Under the pieces are notes generated by a model. That model did no database searches and was not told the origin of the DNA. It was given only the letters and a program-made list of their open reading frames with translations. The position numbers were made by a program, and so were the translations under genes. A stretch of DNA of 57,423 bases, taken from assembly GCA_944391465.1 (NCBI GenBank), contig CALXTS010000009.1, positions 1 to 57,423 on the forward strand. The letters run 5' to 3'. Of the stretch, positions 34,998-44,850 are shown in pieces (the stretch's first letter is position 1; every line of letters starts with the position of its first letter). Source of the stretch: an uncultured Alphaproteobacteria bacterium (GTDB lineage Bacteria; Pseudomonadota; Alphaproteobacteria; RF32; CAG-239).

Positions 34998-35423
34998 ATG
35001 GAAACTCAATATTACACGCTGATTGAAAAACAAGACTTTTATGAAATTATTGAAAATAAATACGGCGAATTGGCTATTTTTATTGATGCTCGCGAAGGAA
35101 CGCCCGAAAATCCGGTACTTGAATTTGACGGAAAGCAAAGTGCTTTGCTTAAACGAGATGCTCGTTTGGCCGTTAAACTTGATAATATTAATGAAGATAC
35201 TGTTGAACCTTTAGCCGAATCTGAGTTTGTGATGATTGTTGAACTTAAAGGAAAAATGGTTGATCGTGTTTATGCCGTTCCCGTTGATAATGTTGAAGAA
35301 ATTACCTTTAAAGGTCGGCAGACACGTGCCGATGAGTTGGTTAAAGCTAAAACTAAGGAAGAACTTCTTGCCAGTTTTGGTGCCGTTCGTTCTTGGGTTG
35401 GCGGAACATCTGAACACGAATAG
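34998..35423 (+). CDS. Uncharacterised protein preceding EIIA-Man
   Basis: I do not recognise this 141-residue soluble acidic protein. It has beta-rich segments such as LAIFIDAREG, EFVMIVELKG and RVYAVPVDNVEEITF and a helical C-terminus with no membrane helix or signal. It is 8 bases upstream of the EIIA-Man gene, in the place where hprK and rapZ lie in most alphaproteobacteria. The operon context suggests a role in phosphotransferase regulation, but the sequence has no HPrK P-loop and no RapZ motif. Confidence 0.75.
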   Translation: METQYYTLIEKQDFYEIIENKYGELAIFIDAREGTPENPVLEFDGKQSALLKRDARLAVKLDNINEDTVEPLAESEFVMIVELKGKMVDRVYAVPVDNVEEITFKGRQTRADELVKAKTKEELLASFGAVRSWVGGTSEHE

Positions 35424-35431
35424 GAAAAAAA

Positions 35432-35830
35432 ATGATTGGGTTAGTTTTAGTTACACACGGAAATCTTGCTAATGAATTTATATCTGCAATGCAACATGTT
35501 GTCGGCAAGCAAGACCAAGTTGAGCCTGTTTGTATCGGGCCGGAAGATGATATGGAAATCCGCAGAAAAGAAATCTTAGACAAAGTCAGTCGTGTTGACA
35601 GCGGTGAAGGCGTCGTTGTCTTGACCGATATGTTTGGCGGAACGCCTTCTAATTTGGCTATCTCAATCATGGATAAGGCTCATGTTGAAATTATTGCCGG
35701 TATCAATCTGCCTATGTTAATCAAAATCGCTTCTCTCAGAAAAGAAAAAAATCTGAAAGAAACCGTTATCGGCGCTCAAGAAGCCGGAAAAAAATATATT
35801 AATGTCGCATCGCAACTGTTGGGGATGTAA
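35432..35830 (+). CDS. PTS EIIA-Man-type regulatory protein
   Basis: This 132-residue EIIA domain of the mannose family has phosphoacceptor His9 in LVLVTHGNLA and the segments VVVLTDMFGGTPSNLA and VEIIAGINLPML. In alphaproteobacteria this EIIA receives phosphate from HPr and acts in signalling rather than sugar uptake, since no EIIB/C/D partners are present. It is in an operon with HPr (35832). AGGA lies just before the ATG. Confidence 0.92.
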   Translation: MIGLVLVTHGNLANEFISAMQHVVGKQDQVEPVCIGPEDDMEIRRKEILDKVSRVDSGEGVVVLTDMFGGTPSNLAISIMDKAHVEIIAGINLPMLIKIASLRKEKNLKETVIGAQEAGKKYINVASQLLGM

Positions 35831-35831
35831 A

Positions 35832-36110
35832 ATGAGTGCTGAGACTTTTAGTGAAGAATTGGAAATAAAAAATAAAAAAGGTTTGCATGCCCGCGCCGCA
35901 GCCGCTTTTGTTAAAACACTAGAACCTTTTGACGCCGATGTCGAGGTTGAAAGAATCGGGCAATGCGTCAATGGTTGCTCTATTATGGGATTGATGATGC
36001 TCGCCGCCTCCAAGGGTACGACAATCCATGTCAAAACTTCAGGTAAGCAAGCTAAAGAAGCAATGGATGCCCTCAAACAACTCTTGGATAACAAATTTGG
36101 CGAAGAATAA
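35832..36110 (+). CDS. Phosphocarrier protein HPr
   Basis: HPr shuttles phosphate from Enzyme I to EIIA. From the ATG at 35832 it has 92 residues. The phosphoacceptor is His19 in KGLHARAAA, and the regulatory Ser region is kept as NGCSIMGLMMLA (Ser50). An upstream in-frame ATG at 35802 lies inside EIIA and adds residues that do not fit the family. The gene is 1 base after EIIA with GGGGA as ribosome site. Enzyme I and HPr kinase are not in the window. Confidence 0.94.
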   Translation: MSAETFSEELEIKNKKGLHARAAAAFVKTLEPFDADVEVERIGQCVNGCSIMGLMMLAASKGTTIHVKTSGKQAKEAMDALKQLLDNKFGEE

Positions 36111-36115
36111 AGCTG

Positions 36116-37039
36116 ATGACGAAACAAAAAGCTCCGCGAAATAAAACTCTTGAGCTTTCTAAAGATGAAATAAAATCTTATGCCGAAAAAGCTATTCGCC
36201 TTTCTGCCAACGTTCAGATTGATGATGTTAAAAACAAGATTATTCATCAAGATTGTTTAAAAGCGCTTGATTTGCTTCCTGATGCTTTTATTGATTTGAT
36301 GATTGTCGATCCGCCGTATAATCTGACAAAAAATTTCGGCGCACGCACTTTTAAAGAAATGGATTTTTCCGAATACAAAGAGTGGCTGGACTTGTGGCTT
36401 TCTAAAACGGTTCGTTTATTAAAAGAAGATGCCTCCGTTTATATTTGCTCTGACTGGAAAACATCTATTGCTATTCCAGAGATTGCCGGAAAGTATTTTA
36501 TCTTGCAAAACAGAATTTCTTGGGAGCGTGAAAAAGGACGCGGCGCCTCTAACAATTGGAAAAATTGTTTAGAAGATATTTGGTTTTTTACAAAAAGCAA
36601 AAACTACACCTTTAATTTGAATGCCGTTAAAATTCAAAGACGTGTTTTGGCCCCTTATCGCGATAATAACGGGAAACCTAAAGATTGGAAAGAAAACGGC
36701 AATGAACGTTTCCGCTTAACGCATCCTTCCAATGTTTGGACGGACATCTCCATTCCTTTCTGGTCCATGAGCGAAAACACGCCTCACCCGACTCAAAAAC
36801 CTGAAAAACTTATTGCCAAACTTATTCTTGCTTCAAGCAATGAAGGAGATATGGTTTTTGACCCGTTTGCCGGTTCAGGAACAACCGCCGTGACCGCAAA
36901 AAAGCTAAAACGAAACTTTTGTGCGATTGAAAGAGAAAAAGAGTATATTGCTTATACGATGAAACGACTTGAATTAGCTGAGTCTTCTTCTGAAATTCAG
37001 GGTTTTGAAAATGGTTTTTTCAAAGCCCGTAATGCTTAA
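36116..37039 (+). CDS. Orphan beta-class adenine-N6 DNA methyltransferase
   Basis: This is a 307-residue methyltransferase in which the catalytic motif DPPY (65-68) precedes the AdoMet-binding FDPFAGSGTT (248-257), the beta-class order found in CcrM, M.HinfI and YhdJ. PHPTQKPEKL is also typical. No restriction enzyme gene is adjacent. CcrM has about 80 extra C-terminal residues for GANTC recognition; this protein ends soon after the core fold and has only a short tail, so I do not name it ccrM and its site is unknown. It is 5 bases after HPr, where ahcY is often found in relatives. Confidence 0.85.
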   Translation: MTKQKAPRNKTLELSKDEIKSYAEKAIRLSANVQIDDVKNKIIHQDCLKALDLLPDAFIDLMIVDPPYNLTKNFGARTFKEMDFSEYKEWLDLWLSKTVRLLKEDASVYICSDWKTSIAIPEIAGKYFILQNRISWEREKGRGASNNWKNCLEDIWFFTKSKNYTFNLNAVKIQRRVLAPYRDNNGKPKDWKENGNERFRLTHPSNVWTDISIPFWSMSENTPHPTQKPEKLIAKLILASSNEGDMVFDPFAGSGTTAVTAKKLKRNFCAIEREKEYIAYTMKRLELAESSSEIQGFENGFFKARNA

Positions 37040-37139
37040 AACTATAGTTCTGCATCCCTTGTTTTTGATATTTTACTGATTAATTCTCTTGAGGTACGGG
37101 CTAATGCCTGTATTTTGTTTCATTTTAAGGAGATATAAT

Positions 37140-37295
37140 ATGTGTAAAGATGTAAGAAATAACGAATCTAAAATGGCAAGCTCAAAAACAAATGAAGAAA
37201 AAAGCGCTAATGCTTCTTCCAACAAATCTTCAACTTCGCAAAAAGAAACTTCATCTAAAACATCCGGCGGCTGCGGCTGTTCTCGCAATTACTAG
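37140..37295 (+). CDS. 51-residue Ser/Lys-rich protein with GGCGC tail
   Basis: This small gene has a near-perfect ribosome site (AAGGAG, 6-7 bases before ATG) and is followed by a strong terminator, so it is probably translated. The product is hydrophilic and disordered, with many Ser, Lys, Thr and Asn, and ends GGCGCSRNY; Cys is at residues 2, 45 and 47. There is no signal peptide or membrane helix. I do not know the family. It could be a metal-binding, redox or disordered regulatory peptide; those are guesses. Confidence 0.65.
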   Translation: MCKDVRNNESKMASSKTNEEKSANASSNKSSTSQKETSSKTSGGCGCSRNY

Positions 37296-37315
37296 TTTTA
37301 TTTGTTATTTGTAAA

Positions 37316-37354
37316 AAAAGCCTCTCGCTCGGTTTATACCAGCGGGAGGCTTTT
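37316..37354 (+). terminator. Rho-independent terminator
   Basis: AAAAGCCTC (37316-37324) pairs with GAGGCTTTT (37346-37354), and the stem extends inwards through CGCT/AGCG with one G-U pair. It closes the transcript of the 51-residue protein and probably the whole operon from 34998. Confidence 0.85.
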
Positions 37355-37422
37355 GCTATTTACTATTTCTATTTATCTATTATATTAGACATCATCAGAA
37401 ATATTTTAGAGGTTGTTTTATA

Positions 37423-38031
37423 ATGAAAAAGTGGTTGTTTTTTATCTTCGCGGTTTGTTTTTCTCAAAACGCTTTTGCTCAAAGCGCGGAAAACTTAAGA
37501 ACCATTGAAACATATTTGAACAGCTTAAATTCTTTGGAAGCTACTTTTGTTCAAATGTCCAGTAACGGAGGTACTGCCGAAGGTCGTCTTTTTATAAAAA
37601 AACCAAATAAAATTCGTATGGAATACGCCGAACCGACAAATGTATTAATTGTTGGTGACGGAAAAGATATTGTTTATAATGATTTTGAATTAGATCAGGT
37701 TACTCATATTGATTATGATGATATTCCGGCCAGCTTAATTTTGGCAAATGATATTAAAATTGATGGCAAGAAATTAAAAGTAAGCGATTTTTATCAGGAT
37801 TCCGGCTCCACAACAATTACACTTGATTACGCAGACAGAGGCGATATCGGACCGATTACCTTGGTTTTCTCTAATAATCCGATGGAATTATTACAATGGA
37901 AAATTGTTGACCCTCAAAGTATTGAAGTTACAGTTTCTTTGTATGATACGCAAAAAGATATTCCTCTTGATGACAAGATATTTAAATTTAAAAACAAAAA
38001 GAGCAGTCCTCTAAATTATAAAAAGAAATAA
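37423..38031 (+). CDS. lolA: Outer-membrane lipoprotein carrier LolA
   Basis: LolA carries lipoproteins across the periplasm from LolCDE to the outer membrane. The 202 residues start with a signal peptide (MKKWLFFIFAVCFSQNAFA, about 19), followed by the LolA beta sheet with LNSLEATFVQMS, FIKKPNKIRMEYAEP and a typical LLQWKIVDPQ. lolA followed by xthA is a common alphaproteobacterial pair; the usual upstream ftsK is absent. AGAGG lies 10 bases before the ATG. Confidence 0.92.
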   Translation: MKKWLFFIFAVCFSQNAFAQSAENLRTIETYLNSLNSLEATFVQMSSNGGTAEGRLFIKKPNKIRMEYAEPTNVLIVGDGKDIVYNDFELDQVTHIDYDDIPASLILANDIKIDGKKLKVSDFYQDSGSTTITLDYADRGDIGPITLVFSNNPMELLQWKIVDPQSIEVTVSLYDTQKDIPLDDKIFKFKNKKSSPLNYKKK

Positions 38032-38033
38032 AA

Positions 38034-38843
38034 ATGGCTTTATTAAAATTAGTTACTTGGAATGTAAACTCCATTCGTATTCGTTTGCCTTTGTTACGCA
38101 AATTATGTGAAATTGAAAACCCTGATGTCATTTGTTTGCAAGAAGTTAAGGCCAAAGAAGATGATTTTCCGTTTTCTGAAATAAAATCTTGCGGCTTTGA
38201 ACATATTGCTCTTTATGGTATTCCCGGTTATAACGGCGTTGCCATTTTATCTAAATATCCGTTAGAAAATATTGTTCAGTTAAATTGGGTCGGGAAAAAA
38301 GATGCTCGCCATATAAAAGCGACCATCTGCAAAGACATTGAGGTTAATAATATTTATATTCCTGCCGGCGGAGATATTCCTGATCCGATAGAAAACCTTT
38401 CTTTTGCTCACAAACTCTGTTTTATGGATGATATCTCTGAATACTACGAAAAGCATAAAGCTGATTTAAGCAACAAAAAAATATTGATTTGCGGTGATTT
38501 TAATGTTGCCCCTTCACAAAATGACGTGTGGAATCACAAGCAACTCTTAAAAATTGTTTCGCATACACCGATTGAGGTTGAACGACTGACAAGACTATTT
38601 CATTCTCTTGATTTTGTTGATGCCGTCCGCCTGAGCTATCCTGAACCTGAAAAAGTTTATTCTTGGTGGAGTTATCGCAATCCCAATTGGCAAACCAATA
38701 ATAAAGGGCGGAGATTGGATCATATATGGGTTACACCTTCCTTAAAAAATCAGATTGCAGGTGCAAGAATTTTGAACGAAGCCAGAAGCTGGGAACGCCC
38801 TTCAGACCATGTTCCGGTGGTTGTGGAAATTAAAATTTCTTAA
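38034..38843 (+). CDS. xthA: Exodeoxyribonuclease III
   Basis: This is an AP endonuclease/3'-exonuclease of base-excision repair with 269 residues. Catalytic segments are TWNVNSIRIR, ICLQEVKAKE (Glu), ICGDFNVAPSQNDVW (Asp/Asn), LDHIWVTP and ERPSDHVPVVVEI (Asp-His). All are intact. The ATG is 2 bases after the lolA stop. It complements MutM in the window: one removes the damaged base, the other cuts the site. Confidence 0.96.
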   Translation: MALLKLVTWNVNSIRIRLPLLRKLCEIENPDVICLQEVKAKEDDFPFSEIKSCGFEHIALYGIPGYNGVAILSKYPLENIVQLNWVGKKDARHIKATICKDIEVNNIYIPAGGDIPDPIENLSFAHKLCFMDDISEYYEKHKADLSNKKILICGDFNVAPSQNDVWNHKQLLKIVSHTPIEVERLTRLFHSLDFVDAVRLSYPEPEKVYSWWSYRNPNWQTNNKGRRLDHIWVTPSLKNQIAGARILNEARSWERPSDHVPVVVEIKIS

Positions 38844-38851
38844 TTTGTTTT

Positions 38852-39481
38852 TTAGACTTTTAATTGATATCCGCCGTCAACGGTCAGAATCAGCTGTGCG
38901 GAAATATCATCATGTTCAACTTTTTGACGCAAGCGGTAAATATGCGTTTCTATCGTATGTGTGGTTACATCAGGAGAATATCCCCAAACTTCTTGTAATA
39001 ACTCATTCTTCCCGACAATTCGATTTTGCATCTTATATAAATATTTTAAGATATAAACCTCTTTTTCCGTCAGTTTTATCGTTTCTCCGTTGCGCTCGTT
39101 AAATATCTCTTTGCTGACGGGTTTGACAATATAGCGATTAAAGTGCAAATAGCCGCTTTCACTGTTTTCAAACAGGCTTATACTGGCTTGTAGTTTATCT
39201 AAAAAATCTTTAAGCGAAAATGGCTTGGAAATTAAATTGCTGATTCCTTTTTGCTCTTTGTAAATATCCGGTTGAGAAGACAACAGAAATATCGGCGCTT
39301 TGAGATTTCTGTGATGAAGCTCATCCAGATGCTCAATATCTTCATCAAAAATTATTAAATCAGGAACCGTTTCGGAATCATTTTTATCAATAACATGATA
39401 TTCTTTGGCATATAAAGAAATTTGCTCACACAAATCATTATAAAAATCATTATTCTCAGAAAAAAACAGAATATCTGGCAT
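38852..39481 (-). CDS. OmpR-type response regulator with atypical acidic pocket
   Basis: This 209-residue protein has a receiver domain (about 1-105) and a winged-helix DNA-binding domain with TEKEVYILKYLYK and HTIETHIYRLRQKVE. The probable phosphoacceptor is Asp46 (LIIFDED) and Lys87 is kept (SKPF), but the usual Asp-Asp pair near residues 8-9 reads Ser-Glu, so metal binding may be weaker. No histidine kinase is adjacent. It is 11 bases downstream of the porin gene, so they may be cotranscribed. A similar regulator sits near xthA in many alphaproteobacteria. Confidence 0.85.
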   Translation of the reverse strand: MPDILFFSENNDFYNDLCEQISLYAKEYHVIDKNDSETVPDLIIFDEDIEHLDELHHRNLKAPIFLLSSQPDIYKEQKGISNLISKPFSLKDFLDKLQASISLFENSESGYLHFNRYIVKPVSKEIFNERNGETIKLTEKEVYILKYLYKMQNRIVGKNELLQEVWGYSPDVTTHTIETHIYRLRQKVEHDDISAQLILTVDGGYQLKV

Positions 39482-39492
39482 TATATCGTCCT

Positions 39493-40611
39493 CTAAAAAT
39501 TCAGCCCTACACCGGCAACAATCGCATAACCATTGTTATTATTATCTTTGCTATCATCAGCACCATTATAGTTAACGTGGCTGGCGGCTAAATATATATT
39601 AATGTGTTTATCATACTGATATTGATTGGAAAATGTAATAATTTTGTCGCTGTTATCCGAACGCTTTGTTTTTGATTCAAAATAGCTTAGCGCCGTTTTA
39701 AATGGTCCTATCTGATAGCCGACACCAATGTTCCAGGCTTGCCCCTCACGATATGCATCAAAATATTCCGGCATCTCTTCCGTATAATTCTTATTTTGTT
39801 GTTTATCCTTGCCGTCTATATAAGTATTGCGCCATCCACCACCTATTGTCCAATTGCCTTTCTGCAAACTCAGGCTGGCCGAGAATTCATTATCATTATC
39901 GTGAAAACGCGCATATCCTGCACTTGCCGTAAGAGTAAACAGCTCCATGTCCTGATAGCTGTATATTGATGCGATTATACCATCATCATGTTCATATGAA
40001 GCATATTTACTGATTAAACCTGAACGATTATAGGCATCGGGAACATATGAAACGCCTAAGTATGTATCATAAAAAGACGGACTGATATAACTTATTTTTG
40101 GTGCGACGCCGTCCGTGTTGATGTAGGTCGTCGTTAATGTGGCAAATTTTGTTGTTTTCCCGTTTCTTACCCAATTAGGATTCATTAAAAAATTTACAAC
40201 ATCGCTATTGTTTTTTAATGCACCTACAGATGGGGCTCCTTCATGAAACTGAGCGTCAACGTTTGTGGTCTGTCCAATCATCAGGCGTCCATACGGCGTA
40301 TCGGAAATGGCGTACGCTTCTTCTCCCCAATCTCCTTGATTGTAATCTTTTAGCTCTTTATCTACAGCTCCCATTAAATCAAGGTGAAAACTGACACTAT
40401 AATCATCATTAAACTCATATGCGGCGCTTAAATCTATTTCTCCATCGAAATAGTCATGGTTTCTTTTATATAAATCCTGATAACGAGCCGATGTTTCCGC
40501 ATAACCGTAAAGCCCTGTCCCCTCAAAAGAGTAGTCAAACGTCCACTCCTGAGCAGAGCTCGTTATTGGAAAAAGAAATGCCAGTCCGAATAAAATACCG
40601 TATAGTTTCAT
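39493..40611 (-). CDS. Outer-membrane porin
   Basis: This 372-residue beta-barrel protein has a signal peptide (about residues 1-20, ending SSA-Q), alternating beta strands rich in Tyr, Asp and Asn, the porin-like GRLMIGQTTN and a C-terminal strand ending GVGLNF, where the final Phe is the BAM recognition signal. It is of the general gram-negative porin type. TAGGA precedes the ATG. It is upstream of and probably cotranscribed with the response regulator. Ion selectivity is not predictable. Confidence 0.88.
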   Translation of the reverse strand: MKLYGILFGLAFLFPITSSAQEWTFDYSFEGTGLYGYAETSARYQDLYKRNHDYFDGEIDLSAAYEFNDDYSVSFHLDLMGAVDKELKDYNQGDWGEEAYAISDTPYGRLMIGQTTNVDAQFHEGAPSVGALKNNSDVVNFLMNPNWVRNGKTTKFATLTTTYINTDGVAPKISYISPSFYDTYLGVSYVPDAYNRSGLISKYASYEHDDGIIASIYSYQDMELFTLTASAGYARFHDNDNEFSASLSLQKGNWTIGGGWRNTYIDGKDKQQNKNYTEEMPEYFDAYREGQAWNIGVGYQIGPFKTALSYFESKTKRSDNSDKIITFSNQYQYDKHINIYLAASHVNYNGADDSKDNNNNGYAIVAGVGLNF

Positions 40612-40738
40612 AAAAAATTATCCTAAAAAACGGCTTTATTTTAAATGATACAACTTGATAGTCAATATAAATTCTGTTTGCAAAATTCCAATATAAAAGT
40701 TAGGATTTTTCTAAAAAGATTATTGAGGAGAAAACCCT

Positions 40739-41269
40739 ATGAATCATTATAAGCATGGGCTAACTATCATGAGAGCGCAACCTTTCCATATCGGGCATGA
40801 ACGCATTATTAAACAAATGCTTACTCAATGCGACAAAGTGACTGTTCTTCTCGGTTCTCTTCAAGAGCAAGGAACTTTCCGTAATCCCTTTAGCTATACT
40901 CAAAGAAAAAAGATGATTCTTAATGTTTTTGAGCATGAAACGCCTCGTTTGAAAGTTTTAGGAATTTTTGACATTCATAATCTGCAGGAATGGATGGCTT
41001 TTGTTTTGGATTTTCTTAATGAAGCAGCTCCTGACAGAGATGCGCCTGATGTTTATTTTAGCGGAAGCTCAAAAGACGCTCCTTGGGTTTATGATTATTT
41101 TGAACATATTGAATGTATTGACAGGACAGATATCTCTTTTCCTTATGTTTCGGGCAGTATGGTTCGAGATATGATTTCTATCGGCGATATTCGTTGGAAA
41201 AATTTTGTAAATGAAAAAAATCATCATTTTATTGAAGACTTTATAATATCCGGCAAAGGGGAATTTTAA
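40739..41269 (+). CDS. nadM: Nicotinamide-nucleotide adenylyltransferase (NadM-like)
   Basis: This is a 176-residue nucleotidyltransferase with the HIGH-type motif FHIGHER (His17-His20) and the C-terminal FPYVSGSMVRDMI, an ISGTxxR-like site. Together with TIMRAQPFHIGH the closest family is the NadM/archaeal-type NMN adenylyltransferase, which converts NMN plus ATP to NAD. A very good ribosome site (GAGGAG) precedes the ATG. Its stop overlaps the nadE start by one base (TAATG), so the two steps are coupled. Confidence 0.82.
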   Translation: MNHYKHGLTIMRAQPFHIGHERIIKQMLTQCDKVTVLLGSLQEQGTFRNPFSYTQRKKMILNVFEHETPRLKVLGIFDIHNLQEWMAFVLDFLNEAAPDRDAPDVYFSGSSKDAPWVYDYFEHIECIDRTDISFPYVSGSMVRDMISIGDIRWKNFVNEKNHHFIEDFIISGKGEF

Positions 41270-42048
41270 TGGAAAAAATATGGAAAAATTTAACCGAAGG
41301 ATTAAAACTTTACTGTAAAAACAATAATTTTACAGATATTGTTCTCGGACTATCCGGCGGAATTGATTCTGCCATAACTTCTATCTTGGCGAAAGACGCC
41401 TTAGGCGCAGAGCATGTTCATGCTTTAATGATGAAAACCAAGCATACTTCTGATTTAAGTCTTAAAATTGCCGCTGAAATCGCAAAAATAAATCAATTTG
41501 ATTATCAAGAATTAAATATTGAACCTCTTATTGAGCAACAAAGCTCGTTTCTGAAAAAAGTTTTTAATGAAAATCCTAAAAATATTGTACTTGAAAATCT
41601 TCAGGCCAGAGAACGCGGTAAAATATTAATGGCTTTTTCAAATCAATATCATTATTTGCTTTTGGCCTGTGGAAATAAATCTGAAATTGCTATGGGGTAT
41701 TGCACTCTATATGGCGATACTTGCGGTGGGTTGGCACCTATCGGGAATCTCTACAAATCTGAGATTTTTGATTTGGCAAATTGGCGTAATTCGCTTTCTA
41801 AAGTATTGCCGATTGAGGTTATAAACAGAGCCCCCAGCGCTGAATTATCTCCTAACCAGAAAGATGAGGATACTTTGCCTCCTTATAAAATTTTAGATAA
41901 AATTCTTAAACGTTTTATTGATGATAAACAAACTCAAGCTCAAATTATTGCTGACGGATTTGATGCCGTTACGGTTGATTGGATAATAAAGCGTTATCAA
42001 TCTCAATCTTTTAAACGTCAACAATTACCGTCCGCACTTAAATTCTAG
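41269..42048 (+). CDS. nadE: NAD synthetase, NH3-dependent type
   Basis: This is a 259-residue amidating synthetase of the adenine-nucleotide alpha-hydrolase fold. The PP-loop is LSGGIDSA (28-35). CGNKSEIAMGYCTLYGDTCGG and APIGNLYKSEIF are typical, and there is no glutaminase domain, so ammonia would be the donor. NadE normally makes NAD from deamido-NAD. Its direct pairing with NadM also leaves open the Francisella-type variant that amidates NaMN to NMN. It follows nadM with a one-base overlap. Confidence 0.92.
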   Translation: MEKIWKNLTEGLKLYCKNNNFTDIVLGLSGGIDSAITSILAKDALGAEHVHALMMKTKHTSDLSLKIAAEIAKINQFDYQELNIEPLIEQQSSFLKKVFNENPKNIVLENLQARERGKILMAFSNQYHYLLLACGNKSEIAMGYCTLYGDTCGGLAPIGNLYKSEIFDLANWRNSLSKVLPIEVINRAPSAELSPNQKDEDTLPPYKILDKILKRFIDDKQTQAQIIADGFDAVTVDWIIKRYQSQSFKRQQLPSALKF

Positions 42049-42066
42049 TATTGTGTCTGATAAAAA

Positions 42067-42102
42067 ACACCCCTGAATTTGTTATTTCAGGGGTGTCTTT
42101 TT
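42067..42102. terminator. Bidirectional terminator between nadE and gyrB
   Basis: ACACCCCTGAA (42067-42077) pairs with TTCAGGGGTGT (42086-42096) around an 8-base loop, with A-rich and T-rich flanks. It serves both nadE and the convergent gyrB. Confidence 0.9.
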
Positions 42103-42107
42103 ATGCA

Positions 42108-44567
<2,460 letters not shown>

Positions 44568-44595
44568 TTATTTTTCCTATATTTTTATTGTTTCA

Positions 44596-44624
44596 AACAT
44601 ACAACATTTTCTCTGATTTACCAA
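44596..44624 (-). promoter_or_regulatory. Candidate gyrB promoter
   Basis: On the minus strand TTGGTA (44624-44619) and TATGTT (44601-44596) are 17 bases apart, about 45 bases before the gyrB ATG. Each hexamer matches the sigma-70 consensus at four positions, so the call is tentative. Confidence 0.35.
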
Positions 44625-44681
44625 GAATTAAATCATTTTTTCATTGCGATTTGGGGATAAAAAGTTTTTATATTTTTGCAA

Positions 44682-44850
44682 GAGTCGGAAACAAAAAAAA
44701 CAGAGTCTCGTTTAAATTTTTACCTCTTTAAAACGAATCGAAAAAATTTTTTATAGGACTCAAAACGAATCTGAGTCTGGGTTTGCTGAGAATCGCCGGT
44801 TTTATTTGATTTATTGGTAATAAATCTTTAACTTCTTTAACGATAGAATC
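44682..44850. promoter_or_regulatory. Cluster of eight GANTC sites
   Basis: GANTC occurs at 44682, 44703, 44735, 44757, 44767, 44773, 44790 and 44846. The first four intervals are 21, 32, 22 and 10 bases, close to whole helical turns. At about 35% GC roughly one site per 300 bases is expected. The cluster lies upstream of the candidate gyrB promoter and could be a methylation-sensed control region or part of an origin. Confidence 0.65.

Noticed and set aside
35717..36250. 177-residue open frame on the minus strand
   Set aside because: It runs antisense through EIIA, HPr and the methyltransferase, all of which have clear motifs, and it has no ribosome site or family character.
36116..37039. 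Naming the methyltransferase ccrM
   Set aside because: It lacks the C-terminal region of CcrM and its middle part differs, so the GANTC clusters alone are not enough to assign specificity.
44820..44850. CtrA boxes (TTAA-N7-TTAA) in the gyrB gap
   Set aside because: The closest pair here has a 5-base spacer, and pairs in the dnaA leader have 8 bases, so none fits the CtrA consensus.
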